Translations under genes and position numbers: made by a program
Shown here: one piece after another, positions 45,164-57,708 of the stretch
How the letters are laid out: every line of letters begins with the position of its first letter
How positions within the stretch are numbered: the first letter of the stretch is position 1
Origin: Pilaira anomala
Taxonomy: Eukaryota > Mucoromycota > Mucoromycetes > Mucorales > Mucoraceae
Assembly: GCA_025716855.1 (NCBI GenBank)
Contig: JAIXMQ010000025.1
Span: 62,001 to 126,000 of the forward strand
Direction of reading: 5' to 3'
Length of the DNA stretch: 64,000 bases
Notes under the pieces: generated by a model
Told to the model about the DNA's origin: nothing
Databases searched by the model: none
What the model saw: the letters and a program-made list of their open reading frames with translations, nothing else

Positions 45164-46165
45164 TTAATCATGTATTTCAAGTATATTTGAAATCATCTTT
45201 TGTTTTTGTAAACTTAATAAGGCTATTGAACATTCTTGTTTGACATGATCCGCTTTTGGCGTATTGAATACTCCATATTGATCGAATTGTCTGGCATAAA
45301 ATACACATTGTTCTATACGATACTTTTTTGACATCTCAATTTGATTTCTCTTTTGCTAGAAAAAAAAATATATATATGTCAGATATAAAATATATATTAT
45401 TGACATGATACATACCTGTAATGTCTCTAAAGTATTAGCAGGTTCTTGTCCAGTTCGAATAGCATAATCATTCGGAAGTACCCATAATTTAGCACCAGCA
45501 AGATACTTTGAATAAATACAAGTAGGTACATGATCTTCAAACCTTTCTTCACACCAAGGATGATTTAATCTTGTCGAGATAAAGATAGGACCATAATTAA
45601 AATCATAAGTTGGTACTAGATAAGGTTCTTTCGCATCTTTCCAAGTGACATAAGAACTAGGACCATTATTTAATTCATAATTATAATCTAATAAACCCAA
45701 TTGACCTTCTTCTACCCATTCTACAATCGATTGTTTATCGGTTGGCCATAAATCAGTTTCTACACCTTGGTAATTTGGAAATCCAAAGGTAGGTAAAATC
45801 AATAAATCGCCTCTTCTCAAGATCTGAAGGTGTTTCTTGACTGTTTCCATAATATCTGTCATCCATAGTGTAGTAACGGGTACGAGAGCAACGAATTCTG
45901 TACGACTGAAGAGTCGAGCCAAATTACGTGATTCTTGATAACTACCTGTTGCTATGATCTGTCCGTCCTCAGTTAATCCACCTGGTTGAAGAATCAGATG
46001 AATATCTACATATCTTCTTAATGCAACCGTTGTTTCATAATCGTTTCGAATATCCGTTAATTGTTGAATAGCTAATTCTGTATGAACATTTTCTGTTGAA
46101 GGCATGAGTAAAGCAGCAGAAATTGGACCTATGGAGAAGAATGAATAAATTAATATATATAATAT

Positions 46166-46204
<39 letters not shown>

Positions 46205-46817
46205 CCTTCGTATAGCTCTGCTAATTGAATTAAACAATCCCAATCTTTTAAAGTTAATACGGTATTTAAGGTTAGAGCATCTTTACTTGGTTTGATTGAA
46301 GCAGTAAACCAATAAGGACGAATGAAATCATTACTTGCAGTTGATTTACTAAACATTTTTGAAGACCTCATTTCTGGAGAGATCTCTTCCAACATGGACC
46401 AAGCTTGATGTTTTTCTAATATGATTTTATCCCAATCTATTTTTGTACCTCTCACTTTTAACAAATTTAGTATGCAATTAAAAAAAAAAGTTTTTTTTTT
46501 TTTTTTTTAAGCTTTTTACCTGCGTTTGGATCGAGTAAAGAAAAAGAACTTATGAGATGAATGGTAGAAAGAAAGAAACAGATTACGACATAAACCCAAC
46601 CAACGAGTTGTATAAATGGTAAATCGAATAATTTGGTTAACCAGATAGTTTTATAAGTATTGTTTCTTATTGTGATATATTGACTACTGTTTCTTCTCTT
46701 TTCTGCTCGCGTGTCTGGAGGTGGACAGATAGTTGTTAAAGAAGGTTTACGTTGATGAAATAATCCAGTTCTTTTACTTTCTGTTGATAGTGAACTTGGT
46801 AAAATAGTAGTACTCAT
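45164..46817 (-). CDS. GT49 (LARGE/B4GAT1-type) glycosyltransferase-like membrane protein
   Basis: Four exons fit in phase: 46520-46817, 46206-46454, 45416-46128 and 45164-45355 (483 aa). It is a type II layout: a basic, cytosolic N-terminus (about 75 residues), then a membrane anchor (LVGWVYVVICFFLSTIHLIS) and a lumenal domain. The domain begins WFTASIKPSKDALTLNTVLT, LKDWDCLIQLAELYEGPISA, continues YQESRNLARLFSRTEFVALV, and carries YLVPTYDFNYGPIFISTRLN, HPWCEERFEDHVPTC. These fit Glyco_transf_49. The place where a DxD metal-binding motif might be expected reads FVALVPVTTLWMTDI, without an obvious DxD. Intron 2 starts directly with an (AC)n microsatellite at its donor. Substrate unknown; Golgi location inferred. 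Confidence 0.78.
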
Positions 46818-47031
46818 AGTATGTGTAATAAAGAAGAGAGAAAAACAAAAAAAAAACCTAAAATTCATGTAATCCCAAACTTTCTCTTCTTTTCTCACTC
46901 TATTGTTGTACAATCTTTCTTATTTACACGTGTAAAAATTACCTTTTTCTTGGTGATATTCGCTTTTTTTTTTAAAGTTATTTTCCCGACCCAAACCAAG
47001 TAGTATACCCTGGTTGAGCTTAATTTTATTT

Positions 47032-47064
<33 letters not shown>

Positions 47065-47079
47065 CTTTATAAAAAAAAA
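46818..47079. promoter_or_regulatory. Divergent promoter region with CT tract
   Basis: About 260 bp between the GT49-like gene (minus) and the next gene (plus). A (CT)n run at 47033-47058 ends about 22 bp before the plus-strand ATG. An upstream in-frame extension of the minus-strand gene (to 46913) exists but translates as low-complexity FFFCFSLFF, so I did not use it. Confidence 0.5.
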
Positions 47080-47840
47080 ATGTATAATATATTGAAACGA
47101 ACAAGTCATGTATTAAAATATCAAGGATATTGTCAAACAAGAAATAAAATTACACTTTCTAAATTAAATGCATCAGAAACTTCAACCGTCAAAAGACCAA
47201 CACCTATTCTTTTATTAAGGACAGATATCACAAAGTAATTTTTATATAAATATATACATAGATTCAATCCTATCCTGATATATAATAGAGAAGATAGTGA
47301 ATGGGCTATCTCAATGCAAAAACAATTTAGTCAATTGGGATATTTCAGTGTGGATGCAAGTATTAGTTTACCCGAGAAAAAGGAAAAAGAATTATTACTT
47401 TCCACTTGTTACCAAGGTAACAATAAATAAATAAATAGTGTTATATATGTACATGTACAAAATATTCTAAAATCACAAATATATATATATATATATTTTT
47501 AGAATTAAGTAAAGCTACATCGGATTTATCATTTTTTCCACCTTTATTAATAAGTCATGGAGAGATTGCATCACGTATATCACAAAAGTTCGTTTCTAAT
47601 AAACCAGCATCTGGATTAATCATGATTGAAGATTCTACTACTACTACTACTACTACTAACGATGGTAAATTAAATGAACAAGAATTTCCTATCAGTGAAT
47701 TTGAACCACGTTTTCCAATCTTGATGATCTCAAATCATTCAGCACCTAAATTCTTGGACGGTTGGATCGATCAAGTTGAATTAAAGCAAGGTAATGAATT
47801 TAAGGATATTTTACAATGGATGGACGAATTAGGCATGTAA
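47080..47840 (+). CDS. Mitochondrial alpha/beta-hydrolase-like small protein
   Basis: Three exons fit in phase: 47080-47234, 47262-47416 and 47503-47840 (215 aa). The N-terminus is basic and presequence-like (MYNILKRTSHVLKYQGYCQT). The body shows an alternating pattern like a minimal alpha/beta-hydrolase fold: ILIYNREDSEWAISMQKQF, LGYFSVDASISL, FFPPLLISHGEIASRISQKF, SGLIMIED, RFPILMISNHSAP. The usual nucleophile elbow GxSxG is absent; SHGEIAS sits at that position, so catalysis is doubtful. A run of Thr codons (ACT)n interrupts the middle. The first intron is only 27 nt (47235-47261), so that junction is questionable. The mitochondrial location and fold are inferred. Confidence 0.6.
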
Positions 47841-48429
47841 AATGATAATAATAATAATAAAAAAACCCCAACCCCCCACCAAAATTTATTTATTATCCTA
47901 TCTTTACGATACATTGATTACTAGTCTAAATATTTAATGGGGAGAGTGAGAGAGAGAGAAGGGGTTAGAGAGGAGAGAAAACTAGTAGTATACATAATTG
48001 TTAGAAAAAAGGCAGAAATTTCGGCGGATTTTTTTTATAGAAAATATTTCGAGGGTGATATAAAAAAAAAAAAAAAAAAAAAGTTGTGATTGTATATACA
48101 CCATTTGTTATATTTTAATTTGAATGGTTGATATAATGACATTGGCTTAGATATATGGTGACTATTAAAATTTTCTTAAAATATATTACATATACACCCA
48201 CACACACACACACAAAAAAAAAAAAAAACTTAATACCCAAAAAAATATATATATATATGTGTGTGTGTAGTATGAAGTAAGTATGCATAATTACAGAAAT
48301 CTTTTTTTTTTGGGGGGGGGGGAGGGACTTTGAGTGTAAAAGTATATATGTATATATATATGTAAAGTATCCAATGATACGGTAAAGTGCTCACGTTTTC
48401 AGTTAAAAATAAAAAAAAAAATTGAGTCA

Positions 48430-48463
<34 letters not shown>

Positions 48464-50489
48464 GCATGATACACCACTGATATGCAACTAGTCAAGAAAT
48501 AAAGGTTCTACATAATTCTTTCGACATCGCAAAACCACATATGTAATAGATTTACAATGCAATCTTAATTGTGACCACCCAGAAAAAACCGAAATTAATG
48601 CTTTTATACAGTTGAAGAAAATTCCATATTTTTCGTCTTTCTCTCTTTACGTGTGTATAAAAAAAAAAAAAAAAATACTGAACCGATGAATTTATATAGA
48701 TCTCTTTATATAAATATAGGATTTTATTTAAATATATAAAAAATATAACTTTTTTTTTTTTTTATATATACTTCGATCTAAAAAAAATATAATATTCCAT
48801 CATTTTATTATTTATGTCAATTAGACTTTTTTTTTTTTTTTTGTTTACATAATAAAAGGGTTCGTTACTCACTTTTTTTTGTGTGTGTGTGTGTGTGTGT
48901 GTAAAGAGCACTTGATTCATTTTTCAAATCAACGATCGAAACTACATATTATGATTCACATTTTCTTATATGTATCACGCAAGAGCTCATTTCTGTATAT
49001 GAAAGGGGAGGGGGTTGAACCAAAAAATTTCTTCTTGAAAAAATATAATTTTTTATTGATCATATTTTTTTTTTTTTTTTTTTCAGGGTCACGACAAGGA
49101 AAGTGATAGAACAATTTTTTTTTTTTTTTCAGATGCGTGGTGATTCAATCATAAAATGGCCTATCGTCTTCCAGCCACCCAAAACTATTACGGAGAGATC
49201 AAAATTTCTGCATATTATATCTATTACTTCACCCTTTTTTTTTTTTTTAAGTGAATTTTCGTTTGTCATTCTTATAATATATAACCCTTGATTTCCCTTG
49301 TTCCCGCGCGCGCGTGCGCTCGCGCTTGCTCTTTCTTTTACGATCAACTATTTCATTTGAACAAAGGAGAAACGTTCATGCAAGATCTTTAACAAAGAGA
49401 GAGAGAGAGAGAGAAAGAATGAGATCCGTTGTATATGAAAAAAAAAAAAGCTTGGATTTATAAAGTTGAGTAATGCATTATCTCTATTACGCTTTAAGAC
49501 AACGTTTATCACGTTGTCTAAGGGGAAAATGATAAATTTCAATCAATATATTTGTTTTGATATTGAGTAACGTCAACTCTATTATTGATATCATGTTAAA
49601 CAGCAGACTTTGAAACAAGTGGGGGAGAAAAAGATGTTATAATTTTTTTTTTTAAGCATTTTTTTTTTTACTGTATGTCTAAAATAAAAAAGGAATTCAA
49701 AATAACAAACAATCTCTGGTTTTCTAAGTGATAAATATCTTTGGACTAGTGAAAAATTGTACTAACCACAAATTACAAAATCGGTTTATTTAGTTCCCAT
49801 CGATTCAAATTTATGTACTGATCTTTAAATATGTGCCTAGGCCTTTAGTTTATATATGCATATTAGTAAAGTACTATCATACTATTATTATTATTTTTTT
49901 TTTTTTTTTTTTTTTAGGTGGCATGTATATAGTATGTTATAGGTTCGATTTTTTATTAATATATATATGTGACTAATAAAATCCACTCCTTTTATAACAT
50001 ATTTATAAAAATATATAATCAGTGTGTCTAGTATACACTTAGTCTGCATTATTTTTCATAGCACATAGAAAGAGAGAGAGAGAGAGAGATCATGAGGGTT
50101 GATCTCGTTTATACCATATGTAAGTGTGTATATAGAAAGAAGACAGAAATTAAATGTGTTTTAAATATGATACGTCTTAATAGGAAATCCATAAAACAGA
50201 TTGACCGCTTCAACATAAACCCCTACATTGGAAACTTTAATCAATTCTTAATTTGGACAAATGCGTGTTTGCATAATTTATCTCAGTAGTAGTAGTAGTA
50301 ATTTTTGTTTATGAGACAGAAAATCATTTAAATAGCTCCCATATTTTTTCAATTTTCCTTTTTTTTTTTTTTTTTTTTTCTCTCTTTCATTTTACTTATT
50401 AAAAAAAAACCCTTTTTTTTTATTATTATTATATATATAAATTTTTACTTTCCTTTTTTATTATAACACGTATAAATTATAAATCAAGT
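47841..50489. other. 2.6-kb intergenic stretch rich in simple repeats
   Basis: No convincing gene on either strand. It holds many A/T runs, GT and AC repeats (48193-48214, 48885-48902), GA runs (49397-49415, 50073-50089), a G11 tract near 48311, and a short alternating CG tract (49305-49325). Several open frames of 60-85 codons are translations of these repeats and are not called. The last 150 bp before 50490 is T/C-rich leader of the next gene. Confidence 0.55.
49305..49325. repeat. Alternating CG/purine-pyrimidine tract
   Basis: A 21-bp run of nearly pure alternating pyrimidine-purine dominated by CG steps (cgcgcgcgcgtgcgct...), inside otherwise strongly AT-rich intergenic DNA. Confidence 0.85.
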
Positions 50490-51305
50490 ATGGAATCTTT
50501 CATTGGATATATTAAGACGCCACAAGACGCACTTCTCATTTTTGAAGCATGTAGAAGAGGTACCTTAAACAGAGTACAAAGAAGATTAACATCCAAAGAA
50601 CGTATGGAAATAAAATCAGGATCTGTATTTGCATGGGATGAAAGAGAAGCAGGTATGAGACGTTGGACAGATGGCCGTACCTGGTCACCCAGTCGAGTCT
50701 TGGGTAGTTTCCTGACCTATCGAGAGTTAGATACCAAACGTCGACCCAGAAGACCCTCAGTGATGTTACCTGGAGTCAAACAAGTCTCATTTTCTTATAA
50801 ACACAATGGACTGATCAAACAAAGTTTTTCTATCTGCACGGCATCAAATCAAAAAATTCATCTAATATCATACTATGCTAAATCTGATGTCATGTCCGGT
50901 AGATTGCAAAGACCTACCAATGACCCAAACTTAAATACGATCGAGATTCCTAAAGGACTGTATCCTGAATTAAATCCACTTGATATTGGAGGAGGTCATT
51001 CGGCATCGATGCATTCAATCAGTGCACAAATGGGTCGACATCATTCATTTGAATCCACCACCACTACTAGTTCTCAAGCATCAAATACATCTTCTCCTCC
51101 ACCTTTATCTTCATCTTCACCTCAGACGTCAGAAGATGATTATCAAGATAATAATTTACTGTCTCCTCTTTCCAGTTGGAGTCCACGACCTACCATTCAT
51201 TTATTAACGGATTCTTTACCTATACAAGATATTCCTTGGGAAAGATTACCTTCTTCTGAAGATAAACGACAATTAAACGCTCTTCGGAATCAAGTTAGAA
51301 TCTAA
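50490..51305 (+). CDS. Gti1/Pac2-family (WOPR) transcription regulator
   Basis: Single exon, 271 aa. The N-terminal half is the WOPR DNA-binding module: MESFIGYIKTPQDALLIFEA, CRRGTLNRVQRRLTSKER, SGSVFAWDEREAGMRRWTDG, RTWSPSRVLGSFLTYRELD, then after a short insert LIKQSFSICTASNQKIHLIS and YYAKSDVMSGRLQRPT. The second half is Ser/Thr-rich and disordered (SPPPLSSSSPQTSEDDYQDN). The family includes S. pombe Gti1 and Pac2, Candida Wor1 and Histoplasma Ryp1, which are developmental switch regulators. The protein is short for the family because the C-terminal disordered tail is small. A long T/C-rich leader precedes the ATG. It is flanked on both sides by gene-poor DNA, as is common for master regulators (inference). 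Confidence 0.93.
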   Translation: MESFIGYIKTPQDALLIFEACRRGTLNRVQRRLTSKERMEIKSGSVFAWDEREAGMRRWTDGRTWSPSRVLGSFLTYRELDTKRRPRRPSVMLPGVKQVSFSYKHNGLIKQSFSICTASNQKIHLISYYAKSDVMSGRLQRPTNDPNLNTIEIPKGLYPELNPLDIGGGHSASMHSISAQMGRHHSFESTTTTSSQASNTSSPPPLSSSSPQTSEDDYQDNNLLSPLSSWSPRPTIHLLTDSLPIQDIPWERLPSSEDKRQLNALRNQVRI

Positions 51306-54300
51306 CCGAGACATTATACTTGTAAAACAAAGACATAACAACAAAAAACCAAAAAAAAAAAAAACCAAAAAAAAGAGAGTCATCAAAAAAAAAAAAAAAA
51401 AAAAATTTTTTTGAACTCTTATAATTCCTAACCTTAAAAAAAAAAAAAAAGCATCTTCATATTTGTAGTATTTATTTGTATGTTCTTCTCTTATGCTGTT
51501 TAATTAATATAACCTTTTTTTTTTTCCCTTTTTTTATTTATTGCGATTACTATTTTACGCTTTATTGCCATCATGCATCTTTTTTTTTTTTCTTTTACAC
51601 AAACCCCATATACATACTCACTATACGCTTAACAAACCTAATATATAATAAAAACTTATCTTAGAATAAGCTTTTTTTTTTTTTTTTTTTATTTGATCCA
51701 GATGAGATTGAAACCTTTTTTTTTTTTTTTGTCGTACACACATTTACAACACCCTTGGGGGGAAAAAAAAAAAAGGAGCAAAGAAATCTTGCGTTAACCA
51801 GGACTTTTTATGGGTCTTCGGGTATTTTAAAATGAACACTCGTTACTGCATCATCGGAAACCCATTGTTTATATTCTATTACGAATTTCCCTTTTATAGG
51901 ATGCCTCTGTATGTCCCGAAAGCATAAAAAAAAAAAAAAAAAAAAAAAGTCAGGTTGACAGATTGTTATAGATCAAAAAAAAAAAAAAAACGTTTTTTTT
52001 TTTTTTTTGTTGAGTTCAATATAATGAGATCATTTTTTGGGGGAAAGAGAGAGTTTTAGGTTACTTTAGTTTTTTTAAAACATCAAGTCAGTTATATTTT
52101 AACAAGTGATTCTTTTGATTAGGAGAGAGAGTGAGAGAGAGAAGGAATATGTAATTATGTCGTAATTTTATTGAATGATAACATTTATTCAAGTTGTTGT
52201 GCATCAATTAACAGCAGCAGCAGCAGCAGCAGATACGACGATGCCTCTCATACGTTTTTAATTTTATCCTTTTTATGTTTTTTTTTTTATTTGCGCCATT
52301 CAGGAACTGATCATAATTTTTGAGCGCTAATAAAACTAACTCCCTCATTTTCTCTCTCTCACACACACACACACATTTTGTTTTTAGTGAATATCGAAAT
52401 TTAATTCAATTATCAATACAAGTGGTATCTACACCATTTTTTTTTTAAAAAAAAAAATCTATAATATTCTATACATTCTAATAAGACGAAAAAATTTAAA
52501 AAGAATCTTATTATAATGTCGCCTCGAATAACAATTTCATCCAAGAAGAAAATAAAATATAAAAAGCCTGATCTAAATATAGTTCCATTCTTTTTTTTTT
52601 TTTTTTTTTTTTACATCTTGTGAAGTGATACTATATTATTGATTTTAAAATAAAGTTGACGATTATAAAGTTAGTTTGAACGTCAATGGTTACTTGTTTT
52701 TTTTTATATCTAGAGGACCCGGAATTACGATAGAAGCTTTTGGTGTCGTAAAACTTTAAAAAAATGATTCATATAGGCAAATGTTGTACAATAGATTTGT
52801 CAGCGCATTAAATATAGTATTATTATGACTTGTTGGATAAGATGTTTAGATACGGTATACATAGATTCCTATTTTTTTTATAACACTGTTAATGAATCAT
52901 TGAAACCAAAAAGTCAATTTTTGTTTTTTTTTCATTTAGTGTTCAATTATCAAAAGTTGAATTGACATGTATAGTATCATACTTTTTTTTGTTGGCCTGA
53001 AGGTACTCAATAAGACCTTATAGTAGCTTATACGCTTTTACTTTGTAATGAGCTCTATGTATTTTCCTTGACGAAATATAACTATTATATAATTATTATT
53101 TATTCTTCTTGAATATAGCAACATATAGCTTCTTCTTTTTAGGAGGCTATAAAATACCGACCAATTAAGCTCTTTCTTCACTGTTGTTGGTGAGATGTTC
53201 TAAAGTTTTCTAAACGTTTTGAAGTAGATGACTATATTCGTTTTTTTTTCGTTATTCCGCGAGCTTAAACTATTCTATATGTATTTGTCCTACGTGTTAC
53301 CATAAAAAAGGAACGTCAATCCCGGTTTTGTTTGGCGTATTAAAAAAAAGAAACTTTCTGTGGTACAATATCCCGATGAAATGGTAACTGAGCGTTATTA
53401 TGGTATAAACAAATAATGTATACTTGCATCAATGCAAACCATTACATGTACAATATGAATTGTTTATTGGTCCCCTATCTTGAAAGTTTTTTTTTTTCTT
53501 TTTTTTTTTTAAAAAAAGGGTAATTAACGGATTAAAACAGATCAAAGAATCAAGCAATAATTATACACATATATATACAGAAAAACAAAAAAAAACTTGT
53601 TTATAACATGTCAAAGTTTACTGAAAAAGAAACTTGTTTACAGTTTTTCCTAATCTCGATAAACAGTAAAATGCTATTTGGTATTAAATCAAAAAAAAAA
53701 AAAGGGCAATAATGGTGTGGGAATTTACCATAAGTACTAACGTGATGATGAGGTATGTATGCATTGATTTCATTTATTCTTAATAAAAGCGTAACTAAAA
53801 TTTTAAGGACAGATACAATCACTTAAGAGGAAGTATTTCCTTCTGGAAAATTAAGAAACAACGTTCTTTAGCACTTTCAAATCGATACACTATTTTTCAT
53901 ATTGAAAATGATGACTTACAACAAGATAACTAAAAAAAAAAGTTATATTATTGCGTCTGTTATTTATATACAATGACTAACCTATACTCAGATCAAAGTA
54001 TGAAGTAAATTATAAAAATACAAAAGAGGGGGAGGAGGGGAATATCACAAAAAAAAAACAAGAGAGGATACTTTAGTATCGTAAACTCTTTTTTTTTTTT
54101 TTTTCAAGCTATAAAAAGCAAAAACTATCAAATGTGGCACTTTCATATCGTGATAGCGTTACTATTTTTTCGATCTACAAAATTGAACGGGAAGTACATT
54201 AGATAAATAAGGGATGACAACCAATCGATCGAAATCAACAGTTTTTTTTTTTTTATCAGTCTGTAGGACAAAAATAGCAATCCAAAAATATCAAATGTCA

Positions 54301-54700
54301 TTTGTCAAATTTAGATGATTATAAATGATTTTAAATCAAATTTCAGTCTGTATATAATTAACGTAGTTCGATAGGTCTCATATTTATTAGGTATACGGAA
54401 ATCCGGCTGGTGGATATTTTTATCGGCTGTAAAGGGAATAACTCGTTGATTCTAGGGATAATTTTTGGGTAAAAAAGGTATTATTATGAAATTGTGAACA
54501 CATTGCTTTATACTCCTACCCAAGGGCAAATTTTTTTTTTTTTATACATCTCTATTTAATTACATGGGATTTTAAGCAAGTACAAATTATTTTTCTAAAA
54601 GTTTTTTGCAATCTTCTGAAAATGTACTAAAATAAAATTGATTCTATATTATTATTTGAAAGCACCTCAGTAGTTAAAATAAAAAAGTTGAATGAGAAAC

Positions 54701-54732
<32 letters not shown>

Positions 54733-55112
54733 TAGTGTAAGTATTAGAGTACACATTAGCTACTCGCTGTAAATATTAGGATGAGGAAGTGGGACTTTTA
54801 CAAGTTCCAAATCCTTTCACGGTCTTTCATCCATTGCCTTTTAGAAGCGAATCTAAAATTTGATCCTGTATATTTATGTCAGATTTTTAGCGGTATACAA
54901 AGATATTGTATTATAAGTATTTATGTTATTTATACCTCTGGCTGGAGCCTTCTGCTTGCGTTATTTTACTTGTATTTACAAACACTGAAACAGATCTCAG
55001 GCTTCTCTCACTGAAGATTACCCTCATCATTATTAATGGGAGGAGGAGAGAGGGTAGAGGTGGAATTCATGCGGAATATCTTCTATACATCCAATACATG
55101 ATGTTACAGAAA

Positions 55113-55149
<37 letters not shown>

Positions 55150-55830
55150 AATGAGATTTATTAGAAAGTAAACTAATTTGTAACAGAATTAATAGAGCAT
55201 TGACAACATGCGTTACACACGTTTCCCTTTTTCTTGATACATTCTCTTGTCATCAAATAAAAAGATTTAAATTGATAACTAGCGGTCAAAGAAGAAGATT
55301 CATGTTTTACTGCCTTTAGGCATTTCAATATTAAAATTTAAATACTTGTTCTGTACGAGAGTCTCTCGTAGTTACATTGAGAAACTTAACATCATCTTCT
55401 TTATAATCCAAAGTATAAACAGCTATATATATATATATATATATATCACTCTTTAATAACTGAAGCAATCATGTATACTACGCAATTGAATTGCAGATAA
55501 CAAATTAAATCAAGAGAGACTACTATAGCCCAGGCTTTTTTTTTTTTTTATGAGGAAGGGGGGAGAGGATGGAGAGTTCCCGGTAATAGGGAAATTCTAC
55601 TGAGGGCGATAAATGTTTTTAAATGGCTTTCTTCTTCTTTTAAACACTTTTATATATATATATTATGACAAATAAACTTTTTTATTTTATTTAATTTGTG
55701 TTATTAAGATGCATTATTTTATGATATATATATATGCCTGTACATATGAAGGGATTTTAGATACGTGAGGAACTTTTTTTTTTTTGTCGTGTCTAAGAGA
55801 TATAAAGCTTTGGGGAAAAAAAAAAGGAAT
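51306..55830. other. 4.5-kb gene desert
   Basis: No gene could be supported. It contains many A/T homopolymers (20-30 nt), a (CAG)n-like run at 52212-52231, GA runs near 52125-52143, a CA run near 52362-52375, and scattered TATA-like words. Open frames at 53601-53822 (minus) and 54781-55014 (plus) lack features of coding exons. Non-coding transcripts or long UTRs cannot be excluded. Confidence 0.5.
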
Positions 55831-57708
55831 TTAAAGCTTGGGACCAGCGTTGATGGTAGCAGGTGTACTTTCAGCCTTATAGGTTTGGAAGTTCTCGTTG
55901 AACATCTTGGCGACGTTACGAAGAGAGGAATCGAATTCAGCAGGAGTACCGTTCCAAGCGGTCTTGGGGTTCAAGAGTTCAGAGGGGACACCAGTGACGG
56001 TCTTGGGGATACTCAAGTTGAAGACTTCAAGTTGGTTGTAGTTGGCCTTAGCTAATTCACCGTTGTGAATAGCATCAAGGATAGCACGCGTGTACTTGAG
56101 AGGACAACGCTTCGAGGTAGCAGCAGAACCACCGATCCAACCGGTGTTAATCAACCAAGCATCTGCCTTGTGCTTAGACATCTTGTCAGCCAACATGGTA
56201 GCATAACGTTGAGGGTGAAGGACAAGGAAAGGAGCACCGAAACAGGCCGAGAAAGTAGCTTGAGGTTCAACAATGCCGTCTTCAGTACCGGGTACCTTCG
56301 TAGTGTAACCAGAGATGAAATGGTACATGGCTTGTTCAGGAGTCAACTTGGAGACAGGAGGTAAGACACCAAAGGCATCACAAGTCAACAAGATGATGTT
56401 CTTGGGGTGACCACCCATACAAGGAAGCTTAGCGTTAGGAATATGGTAGATAGGGTAAGCACAACGCGTGTTTTCAGTTAAGAAATCATCCGAGTAATCT
56501 ACTTCACGGGTCTCTTCATCAAGAACTACGTTTTCAAGAATAGCACCGAATTTAATAGCGTTGAAAATATCAGGTTCCTTTTCACCGGATAAATCAATAC
56601 ATTTGGCGTAACAACCACCTTCAATGTTGAAGACACCTTCATCAGACCAACAGTGCTCATCGTCACCGATCAACATACGCTTAGGATCTGCAGAAAGGGT
56701 GGTCTTACCGGTACCGGAAAGACCAAAGAAAAGAGAAACATCACCGTCAGGACCTTCGTTAGCAGAAGAGTGAAGAGATAAGACACCAGCCTTAGGCATA
56801 AGGTAATGCATAACAGTAAAGATCTAAAATTCTATATTTAGTAATCCAATTTTTTTTTTTTTTTTCACACAAAATACTTACACCCTTCTTCATTTCACCA
56901 GCATATTCAGAACCGAGAATAACCATCTCGTTACGCTTGAAGTTAACAGAAACAGAGGTAGTGGAAGTCATACCGGTAGTATAACGGTTAGCAGGGAACT
57001 CACCCGCGTTAAAGATAGTGAAATCGGGAGTACCAAAGTTCTCAAGTTCTTCCTCTGTGGGACGAATCAACATGTTACGCATGAACAAGAGATGGTAAGC
57101 ACGAGAAGCGACCACACGCACCTTGATACGGTACTTGGGATCCCAACCAGCATAACCGTCAAAGACGAAAAGACGAGGACGGGTGTTGAGGTAATCGATA
57201 GCACGTTCACGGTTAATTAAGAAAACCTTTTCACTAATGGGTGTGTTGACAGGACCCCACTAATCATAAAAAAAAAAAAATCATGTAAATATATATATAT
57301 ATATATATAAAATTCCTCATTGAAAAACTTACCCAGATATCTTTCTTAGAGGTTTCTTCTTCAACAATACGTTTGTCCTTGGGAGAACGACCGGTCTTCT
57401 TACCAGAGTAAGCACAAAGAGCACCAGCAGAAGAAATGACAGTACCTTGCTCATAAGTTAAAGCTTGTTCGTAAAGAACAGCAACAGAAGGGTTACGCAT
57501 AATGGTGACCTATAGATTGAAATCAAGTCGAGTTAGTTAGTTAGTTTTTTTTTTTTTTTTATGCTATACTATTCATATATATATATTTTACCTTGTCATA
57601 GTCAATACCAGCAAATTCAAAAAGATCTTCTTCGAGCTTAGTGATGACAGAGTTGGCAGAGGCAGGTCTACCGCCAGTATAAGGAGATCCGGGTCTTGAG
57701 GCAACCAT
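55831..57708 (-). CDS. PCK1: ATP-dependent phosphoenolpyruvate carboxykinase
   Basis: Four exons fit in phase: 57592-57708, 57333-57509, 56882-57259 and 55831-56823 (554 aa, the usual length). Motifs of the ATP-type enzyme are present: [15 protein letters not shown], the substrate/metal region [19 protein letters not shown], the P-loop kinase-1 motif [18 protein letters not shown], kinase-2 [20 protein letters not shown], and [15 protein letters not shown]. It converts oxaloacetate to phosphoenolpyruvate, the committed cytosolic step of gluconeogenesis, normally induced when glucose is absent. Exon 4 has GC-richer, more biased codons than most genes here, suggesting high expression. The 1.85-kb upstream region is free of other genes and may hold the carbon-source control sites; none was identified. 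A CT tract lies 30 bp before the ATG. Confidence 0.96.

Noticed and set aside
54781..55014. 77-codon plus-strand frame in the gene desert
   Set aside because: AT-driven hydrophobic translation, no supporting context.
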